DNA of 64,000 nt from the NCBI GenBank assembly GCA_024138015.1, contig JAMXBB010000003.1, positions 18,295,498 to 18,359,497 of the forward strand, in the 5' to 3' direction. Shown piece by piece: positions 1 through 12,000 of this stretch. The first letter of the stretch is position 1; every line of letters starts with the position of its first letter. The notes below the pieces were generated by a model, which saw only the letters and a program-made list of their open reading frames with translations, did not search any database and was not told the DNA's origin. The stretch is from Lumnitzera littorea (taxonomy: Eukaryota > Streptophyta > Magnoliopsida > Myrtales > Combretaceae). Made by a program: the position numbers and the translations under genes.

Positions 1-116
1 AGAGAACTAGCTAATTGTTGTACTTCTTAGGTTAAAGACATCATTAGGGTAAAAATAGTGTCTCTTTTGTCTTTAAGGTAAAGTTTTACTCAAATATCAC
101 CATAAAGAGGAGTTAC
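1..116 (+). mobile_element. 3' end of internal region, Tat/Ogre-like element C2
   Basis: This stretch aligns with the reverse complement of about 14676-14800, which lies just inside the 3' LTR of element C1. Shared blocks include the run around GTGTCTCTTTTGTCT and the segment ending in the purine tract. It is therefore the tail of an internal region whose 3' LTR starts at 117. AAAGAGGAG at 104-112 is the likely polypurine tract for plus-strand priming. The rest of C2 lies left of the window. Confidence 0.75.
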
Positions 117-2224
117 TATAGACACCTTATTTTTGCCCCGCCCCACCCCCCTCGATTTTTTTTAATCTTTTTAAAATAGGGTAAAAGGTCCTAATTTAGA
201 AAAAAGCACAAAAAAAATAGAAAATTTGGAAAACTACAAAAAAAAAATTAGAAAAAGAAAACAAAAAATAGAAAGAATCACAAAAAGTAAAAAAAAAAAA
301 ATTGAAAAAAAAAACAACAACAAAGGAATTTAGAAAATTAGGTTATATGCTTAAATTTTTTTTATTTTTATAAAAAGAAAAAGAGAAGAGGGGATCGGTC
401 ATGCCCCATTTCATTTGCAACATTGCCCAATACATAACTCATGCCCCATTTCATCCTCTAAGCCTAAATTTCTGTGATCATAGAAAAGAAAAAGAAGAAA
501 AAACAGCGTAATGTCTTGTTTTTGACCCAATTTAATTCTTTTTCTTGGACAATTCTTATTAATTGAATGCAAGAATTAAAAGAGGATTCGTGATACTTTT
601 GAATAGTAGCAATTTTTCGTCTAAATTATTATTCATACCCCAAGTTAAAATGAGCAACGAAATTACCTTGAACATAAAATCCAAAATACTTAAATCCTCC
701 ATTAATGGAGGTTTCCAAGTTTGTTCATGCCTATATTAGTACAAGTAAAACACGTAAACACCATTATAAGTAGAAAGCCCTCATCCTTGAGCCTGAAAAA
801 CACCGCCCCAAATTCCTTCTCTCTCTAGCATGGTTTTTCTCCCTCCTCTCTCTAAGAGTGGCAACCTCTATGATAGTTTTCAACGAAAACTACCTCCATC
901 ATCCGCTTCCCATCCTCAATAACATAAGACCCCACTCCCCTTTTGAAGCCAGCACCCACCACCACACATCAATCACCACCACCATCGACGTTTAACATCA
1001 ACCACCACCAAACGACTACCATAAGCAGTATAGTTTTTTCTACACCTATTATCTTCAATAAGAAACTCATAAAAGTGCTTTCACCCATTCATTTTGGTGC
1101 AGGGATTGATCAGAATCAAGCTCGCTTAACTGCCGCCTTCTTCTTCCTTGTTTGACTCGATCCATAGCCTGTACCTGTTCCAACCTGAGTTTACCGCATC
1201 AATCCATACGCCTTGCCTTTTGGTCCAATCTATTTTGTGTTGATTCCATTTTTTTTTATATTGAATTCTTGTAATTACATGTAATTATAAATTTAAAAAA
1301 AAAAAGATAAAAAAAAGAAAAAAAGGAGGAAAAGAAAAAAAAAGAGAGGATAGTGGTAAGTTTAGTTTATTTTATTAAAAGACATAGATAAGAAATAATT
1401 AAAATAGAATAAAGTAAAATAAAAAAATCATAATAACAAAAATTAAAATAAGAAGATTGTTTTATCACTTAGAAAAAAACTATTTTCCAAATAAATAAAA
1501 TAAAATGAACTATTTTTTCACATTAGAACCTTTTAGAACTTTCCAAAAATAAATAAATCGATTAGGACCCTTTCAAAATATTTTCAAAATAAAATTAAAA
1601 AGGCTAAAGAACTTAAAGTTGACTATTTTTAAAAGTTAAAATAAATCAACCTATTAAAATTTAAAAAAAAAAAAAACTATAATCCCAAATAGGGGGTACG
1701 TAAACATCTCCAAAGTGACATAAAAAATGAAAAAAATTAGTCTTTCCACTTTTAGTTACTCAATTTAGTAAAAAACAAAAAAAAAAAACTTAAAATTTTC
1801 CAATTTAGTTTAATTTATCCAATTTAATAGAATATAATCTAAGTCATTAGTTGGGGATTGAATTTCGTTTTTAAAGGGTAGTTTTGAAAGAAATATCTAA
1901 ATTCGGAAAGTTAATAGTAGTACTCGTAAGGGTTTAAAAGAGTAGTTCTCGAACTTAATCTTTTAGTTTTCATAAACCATTTTTCAGAAATTGGTTTTTT
2001 TAAGTAGATTAGTAGCTAGGTTAAATCGGTCTATTTAATCAATTTAACTTAACTCTCTTTTTACCGACTCCGATTGGATGATAACTAAAGAATTTTCAAA
2101 ATACGTTTTAAAAAACTAGTTTTTTTTTTAAGTTTTAGTCGATGATTAATATTAAATAGGTAAGATTTAATATTTATCGACTTAGAAAAAATTTATAAAA
2201 ATTGGAAAAAAATAAGACTCAACG
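117..2224 (+). repeat. 3' LTR of Tat/Ogre-like element C2
   Basis: The LTR begins TATAGACACC, a one-base variant of the TGTAGACACC start seen in the same family at 56354 (minus strand). It aligns with the reverse complement of solo LTR C3 at both ends: 117-240 with 34588-34480, and about 1895-2224 with 32480-32149. The end (ctcaacg) is a decayed form of the family end GGCTCGACA. The body is A/T-rich with long A tracts at 190-320 and 1290-1345. A 70-codon reading frame at 943-1155 is low complexity and lacks any recognisable domain. C2 is shorter than the 2.78 kb LTRs of C1. Confidence 0.75.
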
Positions 2225-3586
2225 CTTTTGGAACTTTAATAAGGAAATGCAATGGCTGGATGAGAGATTGATCTCACCACCGTGGAGAATGGCCGCACAA
2301 TACTTGTGGCTTCGAACATGGTGCAAATATGGGAAACCTGCTTCCTGGATTTCCGGACCGTGGATAAGGGGTACGGAGAAGATGTGGCTCAACTCAGGAA
2401 TATGGGATGAAGAGAAGATTGGCTATCCAATCGACAGCCAAATTGCGGCTAAACTAGGGGATTTCATCCCTCTGTTATAAGTTGATGATGAGTGCATAGA
2501 AGGGGAAGAAAAATCTGGCCTCATGACGCAAATGGTGAGGTAGAAGGAAAAAATTGTTTATAAAATGCTAAGTGAGGATGAGATGCAACAGCAACCTCAT
2601 GAAGACTAGAGCTGGATATGGCGTGCCCTAACAATACCAAGAATTCAACATCTCCTCTAGTGCATTTTATTAAATTGCTTACCAACCAAAGAGAATTTAG
2701 CCAAACGGGGGATCCTCCAAGATAAAACTTGCGTTTTCTATGGTCATGAGCGAGAAACAACACAACCTTTTCCTGGAATGTCACGTCATTAGAAGGTACT
2801 GGAAACATCTTGGTTGGAAGATGCCACGGAACACACATGAAGCTGGCTATCAGATCGAGTGGATCTGCAAAAACGCAAGGGTAAAGAACGTTCCACGGTG
2901 TAGCAAAACATGTACACTGGCAACGCTGTTCCTATTTGCAATCTAAAGGATATGGAGAGAAATAAATGATAGGGCCTTCGAAAGTGTTGCAGGGAGTCAT
3001 GAATGGGTGGGGTTGGTGAAAAAAGAAGCATACGAGTGGTGGACCATTAATAAAAGGGCGAGGAAGTGTAGTATCACCAGTAACATCAATGCAACTTGGA
3101 CTAAATGCCCTAAGGACTGGATCAAACTTAATTGCGACGCTACAGTAGAGTGGGCAAGGGCTAAGGTAGCTGTAGCTGTAGCTGCAGTCATACGGGAAGA
3201 GGATGGAAGAGTTTTGAGTGGATTATGGAAAATATTTAGGGGCATCACTCCAATAGAAGTTGAGATATGGGCAATTATCCTACCATTTGCAGAAGAGAAG
3301 GGATGGAGGAACTTAGTTGCGGAATCAAACAGTTCTCATGCCACAGATCTTTTTAGAGGCAGCTACAGCACTAATGCCTCCGGTTCACCTATGATAAGAT
3401 CTTGTCTTAACTTATTACAGAAATTTTTTGATATTATTTTTTATAGGATCTACTGGCTGATGCCTTGGCAAAAGAAGGACCGAAGGAACAAGTTGATGTT
3501 TTACTTTCAAGTTCCTTTCCTTTATCAGTTTTAGACTTTGTTGCTTTGGACTCTAATATGAATCAGAGTGATATTTTGTTTCGGTA
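2225..3586 (+). pseudogene. LINE ORF2 C-terminus: zf-RVT and RNase H domains, broken
   Basis: The region encodes the end of a plant L1-type ORF2 polyprotein. The first part (2225-2480) resembles the stretch before the zinc-binding RT domain (motif SGPWIRGTEKMWL). The zinc-binding region follows at about 2650-2870: LPTKENLAKRGI, then CVFYGHERETTQHLFLECH, where the second Cys of the usual CxxC is Tyr. An RNase H domain begins near 3115 (DWIKLNCDA, first catalytic Asp kept) and continues through GITPIEVEIWAI. A later catalytic-type Asp has become Asn (VAESNS). The C-terminus (LADALAKEG) is in another frame from about 3445 and ends near 3586. Stops occur near 2480, 2610 and 2946. Similar domains occur in LINEs annotated as putative ribonuclease H proteins; I see no sign of a host gene. 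Confidence 0.8.
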
Positions 3587-3692
3587 GTAATGTAATGATG
3601 TTAAACAACTAGGTTAATTTGGCATGGTATGTTGTGTGAACTTGTAAACTCGCTTATTATAGTTTTATAATAGATTCTCCCCCACACCCCTA

Positions 3693-3710
3693 GAAAAAGA
3701 AAAAGAAAAA
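3693..3710 (+). repeat. A-rich LINE tail
   Basis: An (A)nG repeat follows about 105 bases of 3' UTR after the LINE stop codons near 3586. It marks the probable 3' end of the LINE. Confidence 0.55.
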
Positions 3711-3929
3711 CATGTAAGATTTGGTGAATTACCATTGTTTTATTATGATAAACGATGTTTTGAAGGACAAAAATATTTCTCATTTTCATCCACTTTCACC
3801 TATTTCTTTCCAACCCTAGAAATAAAAATATTTCCACTTATTTTATCATCTTTTCACTCATTTTTATATCTAATATTTTACTTTGGTCCAAACATAGCAC
3901 AAGGCTTAAGTGTTCTTTAAACATCATGG
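3711..3929. other. unassigned AT-rich stretch
   Basis: I see no coding similarity, repeat boundary or RNA gene here. It lies between the LINE tail and the decayed RT of element D. It could be older intergenic DNA or unrecognised D sequence. Confidence 0.4.
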
Positions 3930-4292
3930 TTTGCTTGATTTTTTATGAAACAAAAATGATGGCTCCAATGAAAGTTTGAAATTAATATACGGATTAATTT
4001 TCTTAAGGCCAAAAGGCATAATCTTATAGCAAGAAGTCACAAAATTGGTGATGAAAGAAGCATGGACTTTGTCCTCGTGATGCACTCTTATTTAGTTATA
4101 GTCAAGTAATGCATCCATGAAGCTAAGTAGAGCATCATTAATCAACTAGCTAATAGATCGCTATAAGGGAAACAATTCTTAAGGGTAGGCTCTGTTTAAA
4201 TTTGTAAGATGAATACACATCCACCACTTCTCATTACCCTTGTTAACCAATACATAGTTGGTTAACTATGTTAGATATGGTTCCTCCCTTAT
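3930..4292 (-). pseudogene. pol: element D: reverse transcriptase, middle part (Tat/Ogre-like)
   Basis: Read on the minus strand, this is the RT of a Tat/Ogre-type Ty3/gypsy element. It contains degenerate forms of the lineage motifs: LTNLNRAYP, then LLSFMDA, then IMPFGLK. Several Gln or Arg codons are now stops. The match to 4015 is in one frame; beyond that an insertion of about 45 bases and further decay blur it. Its upstream half is at 56355-56800, displaced by C1. The catalytic YxDD motif would lie further downstream and is not visible, so this is a dead remnant. Confidence 0.75.
4288..4292. repeat. target site duplication of C1, left copy
   Basis: CTTAT here pairs with CTAAT at 56355-56359 (4 of 5 identical). 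Removing C1 and one copy rejoins the RT frame of element D without a shift, which supports these exact borders. Confidence 0.8.
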
Positions 4293-5564
4293 TGTCGAGC
4301 TTGGAATTTTCGGTTTTTATTTATTTTCCCTAATTTAATTTATATTGAACCCTATACTCATTTAATATAAACTTTTGACTAAGGAAGCAAGTTCTGGTTT
4401 TTTTTAATTTTGAATACTTTTTGGAGTCACCACCGACTACGGTCGGAAAAAGGGTAGATTATGATCAGTTGGGTGGATTGATTCTAACATTGCCACTGGT
4501 CTATGAGAAAGCTAATTTTATAAAAAAAAGTGACTTTTGAAACTAAAAGATTCTTAGATTTAGGGGCTATTCTATTGAACTTTAATCGAAACTACTTTTA
4601 ACCTTTTGAATTTAACTCTCTTTTTTTTTATTTTTCAAATTACCCTTAAAAAATAATTTCTATTTATAGGTATAAATAAAACTATATCATTTACAAAGGG
4701 AAGGAATTGAAAGATTATTTACAAGGGAAAAAATAATTTTTTTCATATTTTACCTTGCTTTGTAATTACGTATGAATGCCTACATACCCACCATTCGAGA
4801 TCAAATTTTTGTAGATCGTTCTTGTAAAACTTTAGTCTGTAGATTTCTTTTTCTAAGAAAACAAATAGCTGAATTTACATTTTTTATCCAATTTTTCTTT
4901 ATTTGAGTAAAAATTTCCTAAAAGGAAGGGTCCTCATTTCAAATGTTTATTTTTCAAAATATTTTAAGCAAGCCATAACTTTAAAAAGGGTTTATTAATG
5001 AGTTTTTATTTTTCTAAAATAATTTTCCAAGTGATAAAGTTTTTTATTATTTTATTATATATTTTTTATGTTTCTCTCTTTCTTTTATCAACAAAGCTGT
5101 TGGAAGAAAAGAAAACTATTAAAAATAATAAATTTAAAAAAAAATAAAAGGAAACTTTCAAGCATGTAAACGTATATAGGCATATTTTCATTTTCTTTTT
5201 CCTTTTCAACAAATTAGCAAAATAAAAATAAATATAAATAAAAACCTAGGTAAAGATTGCAAGTCAGATGTAGGTTAGGGGTTCGAACTTGTACTAGGTT
5301 CATTAGGTTCGAGTCAAATCACCTAACCCAATAACATACAATGCATGTCATGTTAGGGCTAGCCCAATAGGAGGTAATTGGTAGCAATCTAACTTGATTC
5401 AGACACCAAATTGAGTAGAGAATGTCATATTCATGTGAAGTTTATTGGTGAATGAAGGTTTCGTAAAGTGTAAGTAGGTCAAAAGTGGTGGTTTGAGTGG
5501 AAATGGAGATTGGCGTCTATTAAGTGACTTACGTAGCAGCCGCTGGAGGTCAAAGGTGAGTTGG

Positions 5565-6525
5565 CAATAGGGATCATAGACCAATTACTTACTCCCAAGC
5601 TCAAGGGCTTACATAGACAATTTGTTGTGCTGTTCGAGGTGAGTTGAACAATGAGGAGTAAAGTATCTCTCAGTCTGACCTATCGAGTTACTTCATTCTT
5701 TACATCATCTAAGAAGCTGCTGAGATGACTAGTTGACGTACCAAGCCAAACTCTCCACAACACACCTATTCAAGTATAGTATTAGAATACTACCGAATTG
5801 ATTTGAACCCAAGCCAAGCTGACAACTATAAACAGCCAACCTCCTAAGGCCAACACGACAATAATTCACTCCTAAACTAACCCCTCTTCTAATCCTAACT
5901 ATCCAAGCTACTGTGTTGCCAAACTGTTGATGTCGACTTGACATGATCAGAACTTGCCCTTACTTGGCTAGTAGTGTCATTAGGACCACAAAATGAGCAA
6001 ATGATGCATGTACTACCTTTTCTGACATCCATACTGTCTTTTCTACCATTTAATATTCTTTTTGCCTGATTACAATATTACCCTTGTAAATTATTCCCTT
6101 TTCCTTTACTAATAAAAATCTTTTTTCTTTTTTCTTTTTTTTTGTAATTTACTCTAATGTAGGATTTACTCTAATTGGGTCATATAAATACTTATATATT
6201 GTCACAGCTATAATAGACAATACAATAATCTTTAGACATTTTCCTCTTACATGAGCTAATTATATCTCACTCTCTCTCAACTGCTTTTATCTAGCCTATT
6301 GAGTGTAGACTAGTAGCGAGTGATCTCCCGCTATACTTGTACGTCATATCAAGTGCAACCTGAGTTCGTATGAGGTGTTGGTATGTTATATCCATCATTG
6401 ATGCATGAGGACTCCTACTCATCCTTCGATTATCATTTACCTTTCAGACAATATCAAGATTTAAGCCCATCCCCCCTCTTAGTTTGCGTGATACTGGACA
6501 TTGCGTGATCATCTACGTTGGACTA
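5565..6525 (+). repeat. solo LTR of the element 3 family inside the C1 LTR
   Basis: This 0.96 kb segment is absent from the C1 5' LTR at the matching point (about 54855). It aligns with the reverse complement of the element 3 LTR (35511-36437): the starts CAATAGGGATCA and TGATAGGGATCA match. So do the blocks around the TAGACTAGT motif (near 6305 and complement of 35740). No internal region is present, so it is a solo LTR, presumably left by recombination between two LTRs. Flanks gttgg and ttagg agree at 3 of 5 positions, a weak target duplication. Confidence 0.75.
6183..6190 (+). promoter_or_regulatory. TATA box of the solo LTR
   Basis: TATAAATA lies in the middle of the solo LTR, where the U3/R border is expected and where related LTRs also have this octamer. 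Confidence 0.5.
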
Positions 6526-6612
6526 TTAGGGGTTTTTGGATGGTAATAAACACAACCGTATGCTTAGTTTAGCTCGTAGTAGTAGCTATGGTGGTACTTC
6601 CTGTGATGGATC

Positions 6613-6617
6613 GTAGC
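6613..6617. repeat. target site duplication of element 1, left copy
   Basis: GTAGC here and GCAGC at 13241-13245 flank the element; they differ by one transition. Confidence 0.7.
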
Positions 6618-7496
6618 TGATAGGAATCAAACCATCAGACCCCTAACTAAAGGCCAAGCCTAAGGGCTAAAGAGCATGCCAAGGCAAGTTCTTTCCTTAC
6701 TTCCTACAGTTGAAGAGTTTGACCTACTGTAGTTTACTGACCTGACCCCTTACCCGAGCTGAACCCTTTTGCACATATTAATGGTCTCCAATTATTGACC
6801 AAAGATACACTCGAACAATAGCTCGACTCACCCAACCATCTGTCTAGCCGACCTGAATATGAACTACTTTAAGTATGTCCAAGCTAAATTCACCTCGGAA
6901 GAACCCCTGATCCTGCTCAGCAGTCACTAATCTAATCATACAATTTGTCTATTTCAGCTAGACACTCACTTACCTACTGATAGTTACGTGTCCAAGCAAC
7001 CATAAGATAGAATCTTCTGTACAAGATAGATGCTTTTCTTGATTTTCTTTTTATGCCCTTTCCCATTCTTTGTACATTACTTATTTAGGACTTTTCACCT
7101 TTTTGTCATTTCCATTTATAGTTGTTTCCTTAACTTTTCGGGTATAAATACCTATTATACATGTAACCGCAAGATGATCATGCAGCCTAATATATTAAAT
7201 ATACTTCTCTTTTCATTGGCATTACTCTCTATTACTTACTTACTTCACTCTTATCCTAATACTTAAGCAATGCTAGGTGGCAAGTACCTTCATTGAATTA
7301 GTTTGTGCATCATATCAAGTTAAGCCGTAAGTTTTCGGTAGTTCCATGGTGCATCATATCCTCGAAGTTGATAGTGGGTTACATACTTGTTTGTTTCCAG
7401 TATTTGTGCACTTTCCATCCTCATCTTTAAGTTTTCTACACGCTTAGACCCACTCCTTACAATTGGCCTTATCAGTCCTTGCTTTAGTTCATATCA
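6618..7496 (+). repeat. element 1 5' LTR
   Basis: It begins TGATAGGAATCAAACCATC and ends ATATCA. It aligns along its length with 12349-13240. A TATA box is at 7143-7150. The differences between the two LTRs are many and mostly transitions, implying an old insertion. Confidence 0.85.
7140..7152 (+). promoter_or_regulatory. TATA box in near-palindrome, element 1 5' LTR
   Basis: GGGTATAAATACC contains TATAAATA at 7143-7150. The same block occurs in the 3' LTR (TATA at 12887-12894) and in elements 2 and 4, so it is the conserved LTR core promoter. Confidence 0.65.
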
Positions 7497-7499
7497 TCT

Positions 7500-7511
7500 T
7501 GGTATCAGAGC
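7500..7511 (+). promoter_or_regulatory. primer binding site, initiator tRNA-Met
   Basis: TGGTATCAGAGC matches the complement of the plant initiator tRNA-Met 3' end exactly. It starts three bases after the LTR end, the normal place for priming minus-strand synthesis. Confidence 0.9.
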
Positions 7512-7842
7512 GAAGGTTTGTTTGGGTAAGTTATGTTTGAGATTTCTTGTAACTAGTGTTTGTTGTGGTAGTGTATTATAGTTGTATAAAGGTTAGTTGT
7601 GAGTATTTTGAGTAAGCAGGAAGGAGTAGTAGTTTGTTGTCATCGTACACTCTATTTTTCCCTGTTTTGAGCATATGAAAACAAAGCAAATTTCTAATTG
7701 GGTCTATTGTTCTTTAGAGTGGTTGATGTGTTCATAGTTAGTTTGAATTTTCGAGTGGAGAAGTGTGTATGTAAGTTGTTAGCTTAAGAGGACAGTATCT
7801 ATTGCATTGTGAATTTTGAGTTTCATAAGTTTTGTCGAGAGT

Positions 7843-9030
7843 ATGATAGATCCAATTGTTAATGCTAGTACTAGAGATGACAATAGCAATATTGTCCACA
7901 ATAGCAATATTGTCCACTATAGACAACAACCCCAAAATACCCCTAGAAGTATAAATGAGTGAATTGATGAGATAACTAACCTTATAGCCAATCGGATTAG
8001 AGATATTCATGCATTAGCCTTCGACTTGCCAAGGTCGTATAGAAAACTCCTTAAGCTGCTCAACCCACAAGAGGATAGAACCTAACTCAACAAGATCGAA
8101 GTGGAAGAGTAAGAGGATGTATGTGGAGAAGAATTTACTTAGGTGATATGGATGAAGGAGATGAAGAGTATAATGAGGAAGAAGGGTAAGCTCGAGTACC
8201 TCGAGCTGCTGCCCATGTAAAGCTTTAGATTTCAAGCTTCAATAATTTTGGAAACACTTATCACTATTTAGATAGGGAAGAAAAGGTAAAGCATATTTTT
8301 TATTATTACTAATATGAAGACTACAAGAAAGTGAGGATTGTTGCTATAAAGTTCTTAGGTTATGCTATGATTTGGTGGAAGAACTTTCAAATTATGAGGA
8401 GATGAGAATGATATAGGGAAGCAAATACTTGGCCCGAAATGAAGATGATACTTAAAAATAGATTCATGTAGGATACTTATTTACAAGATAATTTTACTTG
8501 GCTTCAAGAGTTGAGACAAGGAAGTCGAACTGTTGATGAATATGTTCAGGAGTTTCAAATACTCATAATTTGATGCAAAGTGGATAAACCATCAACCCGA
8601 ATGGTATCTAGATTTCTCACTAAATCGAGAGGTAACATCTGAGATATCGTAGAACTTCAACAATTCACTACATTAGATGAGGCTATAAGAATAGCCTAGC
8701 AAGTGGAAAGACATAGGAGGAATAGGCAAAGCTGATCTCCAATAAGCCGACTTGTATAATCGATCTAACCCACTCGGTGAAGTTACTGGGCTTGGCAAAG
8801 CACCAAGCTAAGTAGAAAAGTAGATGTCAGAACTAAACAAAACAGCTAACCAACTAATGGTGAAGTGTTACTGAGAACATATGAGAAGGTGCAAGGATTT
8901 AGGAGTAAGACGAGCCAGATCAAGTGTTTTATGTGTCAAGGGTTTGGGTACATGACTGCCTAATGTCCGAATAAAAGAACTATAATTATCAAAGGCGACA
9001 TTATAAAACTTGATGTAGATAGTACTAATT
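7843..9030 (+). pseudogene. gag: element 1 gag, broken
   Basis: Gag would form the virus-like particle. The start ATG at 7843 opens MIDPIVNAS, the same N-terminus as elements 2 and 4 at their first ATG. The capsid region is recognisable at about 8220-8700 (NYFLWLQELRQ-like stretch near 8490). A zinc knuckle lies at 8921-8969 (KCFMCQGFGYMTA, then stop, then CPN): its His has become Tyr and a Gln codon a stop. An 18-base duplication at about 7878-7915 repeats the codons for SNIVHN. Many stops interrupt the frame. Confidence 0.75.
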
Positions 9031-12000
9031 AGGAGCTTAGGGAAGAGATCGTTCTCAAGAAGGATACCACCTAGGAGGATGAGCTTGTTGAAGAGGATGT
9101 GTTTACTAAGGATCTAGACAAACTAACTTTGGTTGTTTGATGTGCGATGAGTGTGGAACTCTCAACTTAGGAGGAGTAAAGAGAGAACTTATTCCACATC
9201 ACTTATAAGGTAATCGATTAGGTTTATGTACTCATAGTAGATAATGGAAGTTACACCAATGTGGCGTCTATCGACCTATTTAAGAAGCTTAAGTTGTCGA
9301 CCATTTCACACCCAAAACATTATAAGTTACACTGGCTAAATGAGAAGGGAACACTATATGTCACTTAGTAAGTGTTGTTACCTATCTCTATTGGAAATTA
9401 TTTTGATGAAATTCTTTGTGATGTATTTCTCGTGTGTGCATCTCATGTATTGCTAAGCAAACCTTAGTTCTTTGATTGAAGGGTTATTCATGACATTATT
9501 AGAAACATGTACGTATTTGAGAAGGATGGGAGGAAAATTACCCTAAACCCCATAACCTCGAGCTAAGTAAGTAAATTACAAGCCAAATTAGTTAGAGGAT
9601 CAAAGAAGGCCTTTCGAGTAGAATCGAGCTTTGAGCAACCATCAAGTTTGACTTGCTAACCTTCCTATTGGTTAGAAGACTATTGAAATTGACTGATCAA
9701 TTGAAACTGCTAGAGGAGGTAGAGAAGTTGCTCAATGAATATTCTGACCTATTTCTTGAGTTGTTGCTCAAGGGATTACCCCTGTTTCGAAGGATTGAGT
9801 ACTGCATTGACCTAATACCTAGTGCTATACTGTTGAACATGCTAACTTATAGAATGAATCTTAAGTAAGCTATAAAGCTCCAAAGATAAGTTAACAAGCT
9901 ATTAAAGAAGGGATATGTAAGGGAAAGTCTTAGCCCCTATGTTGTACCTACATTGCTAGTGCTAAAGAAGGATAGAACCTTACATATGTGTATAGAGAGC
10001 AAAGCAGTTAACAAGATTACGATCAAGTACAGGTATCTCATTTTAAAGCTAGATGATATGTTGGATGAACTAAGTGGTACCAAGGTGTTCAATAAGATTG
10101 ACTTGAAATCAGGTTACCACCAGATTCGAATGAGGCAAGGGAATGAATGGAAGACTGCTTTTAAGAATTGACATGGCTTATATGAATGGATGGTTATGCT
10201 TTTTGAATTATCAAATGCCCCAAGAATTTTTATGACATTGATGAATCATGTTTTGAGAAATCTAATCAGGAAGTTTATCATTATCTACTTTGATGACATC
10301 CTTATCTACAATGCCGACTTGGCAAGTCATATTGACCATCTCTATGCTATTTTCAATGTCCTTCGAGAAGAGAGATTGTTTAAAAACATGAAGAAATGCT
10401 ACTTCTATTAGGAAGAGATGATCTTCCTAAGTTATATTGTTAGTGGAGGAGGATTGAAAGTCAATGAAGAGAAGATTCGAGCCATAGTTGAGTGTTGACC
10501 CCAACTTCCTGCATAAAGCTATGGAGTTTCCATAGGTTGGCATTATTCTATCAACGCTTTATCTAAGGATTTAGTACTATAGTTGTAACCCTGATTGAGC
10601 TAACAAAGAAGACTAAAGAGTTCAAGTAGGGAGAAAAAGAAAAGAGGACTTTTGTCGAGGTGAAAGCATGCTTAACTTCTACCCTAATATTGTCGCTACC
10701 AAACTTTAATAAAGTGCTTGAGCTTGAATGTGATATATCAAGTGTCGACATTGGAGCTATACCGATGCAAGAAGGCCGACTTGTTGCCTATCATAGTGAA
10801 AAGCTTAGAGGAGCATAACTCAACTATTCTGTATATGACAAAGAATTCTTAGCATTAATCTAAGCTCTTCGCTTATGGCAACATTATCTTCTGCTAAAGG
10901 AATTTGTCATCTACACAAATCATGAGTCCTTGAGATATTTACCGAGTTAATCAAAGCTCTCTAAATGCTAAGCTCGATGGATTAAATTTCTAAAAGGATT
11001 TAATTTTGTCATCAAGTATAAGCAAGAAAAGAATAATGTAGTTGTCGATGCTTTGTCAAGCAGACTTATTCTTCTCACTAAGTTACATACCAAATTGTTA
11101 GGGTTTAGAAGCATTAAGGAATAGTATCAACATTATTCTCACTTTGGTCTGATATATATGCATTATGAAGAAGGGAGAATAGTAGATGAATATCATGTGG
11201 AGGATGGTTATTTGTTTTGAGGAGGCAAATTATGTGTGCCAACCTATTCAATGAAGGAACTGCTAGTAAGAGAAGCTTACAGTAGAGAACTTTCTAGGCA
11301 CTTTGGAGAACAAAGGATATATGAGCTACTGAATGATAGATTCTTCTAACCTAAAATAAAACGTGATGTGCATCTTATGATTGGGGGAAATAATCTATAA
11401 GAAAGCAAAAAGCGAACAAAACAAGGGAAAGCAATACCTTTACCTATCTTAACCAAACCATAGATTGACTTCAGTATGGACTTTGTCCTCATATTACCCC
11501 AAACTACGATTTTGTGATGGTTGTCGTGCATAGGTTCAATACGATGGTACATTTTGTGCTTTCTACCAAAACTAACGATGCTTTGACTATTACTTCTTTA
11601 TTCTTGCAAGAAATAGTTTACTTACATGGAGTGCCAAGGATTATAGTATTAGATAGAGACCTAAAATTTTTTAGCCATTTCTAGAGAATTCTTTGGCATC
11701 AAATGGGAACTAAACTACTATTTAACACCTCTTACCATCCTTAAATCAATAGCTAAACAATGGTTGTCAACTGTACCATGGGATCATTGCTTCGAGCTGC
11801 AGTGGGAAATAACTTAGCCAACTAGGACATCTGCTAGCTTATGATAGAATTTACTTACAATAGGACGACGCATGTCATCACCAAACATGCCCAATTTAAC
11901 GTCTTCTATTGTTTTAACCCTGAACTACCCCTTGATCACACTTCGATGCCACCCTAGACTAAGAAGATCCAAAAGTAAGAATAAAAGTTCAATCCATCTA

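Larger units (their letters stand above)
2225..3710 (+). mobile_element. 3' part of a plant LINE (non-LTR retrotransposon)
   Basis: This is the C-terminal part of a LINE ORF2 (zinc-binding RT extension, then RNase H), a short 3' UTR and an A-rich tail. The left edge coincides with the right edge of the C2 LTR. The simplest reading is that C2 inserted into the LINE and that the LINE 5' part lies outside the window, though a 5'-truncated LINE is also possible. No target duplication could be checked because one end is missing. Confidence 0.75.

Noticed and set aside
943..1155. Pro/Thr/His-rich 70-codon frame
   Set aside because: It lies inside the C2 LTR, is low complexity and has no family resemblance.
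3007..3534. Possible host RNase H gene
   Set aside because: It is preceded by a LINE zinc-binding domain, followed by an A-rich tail and broken by a frameshift, so it is a LINE remnant.
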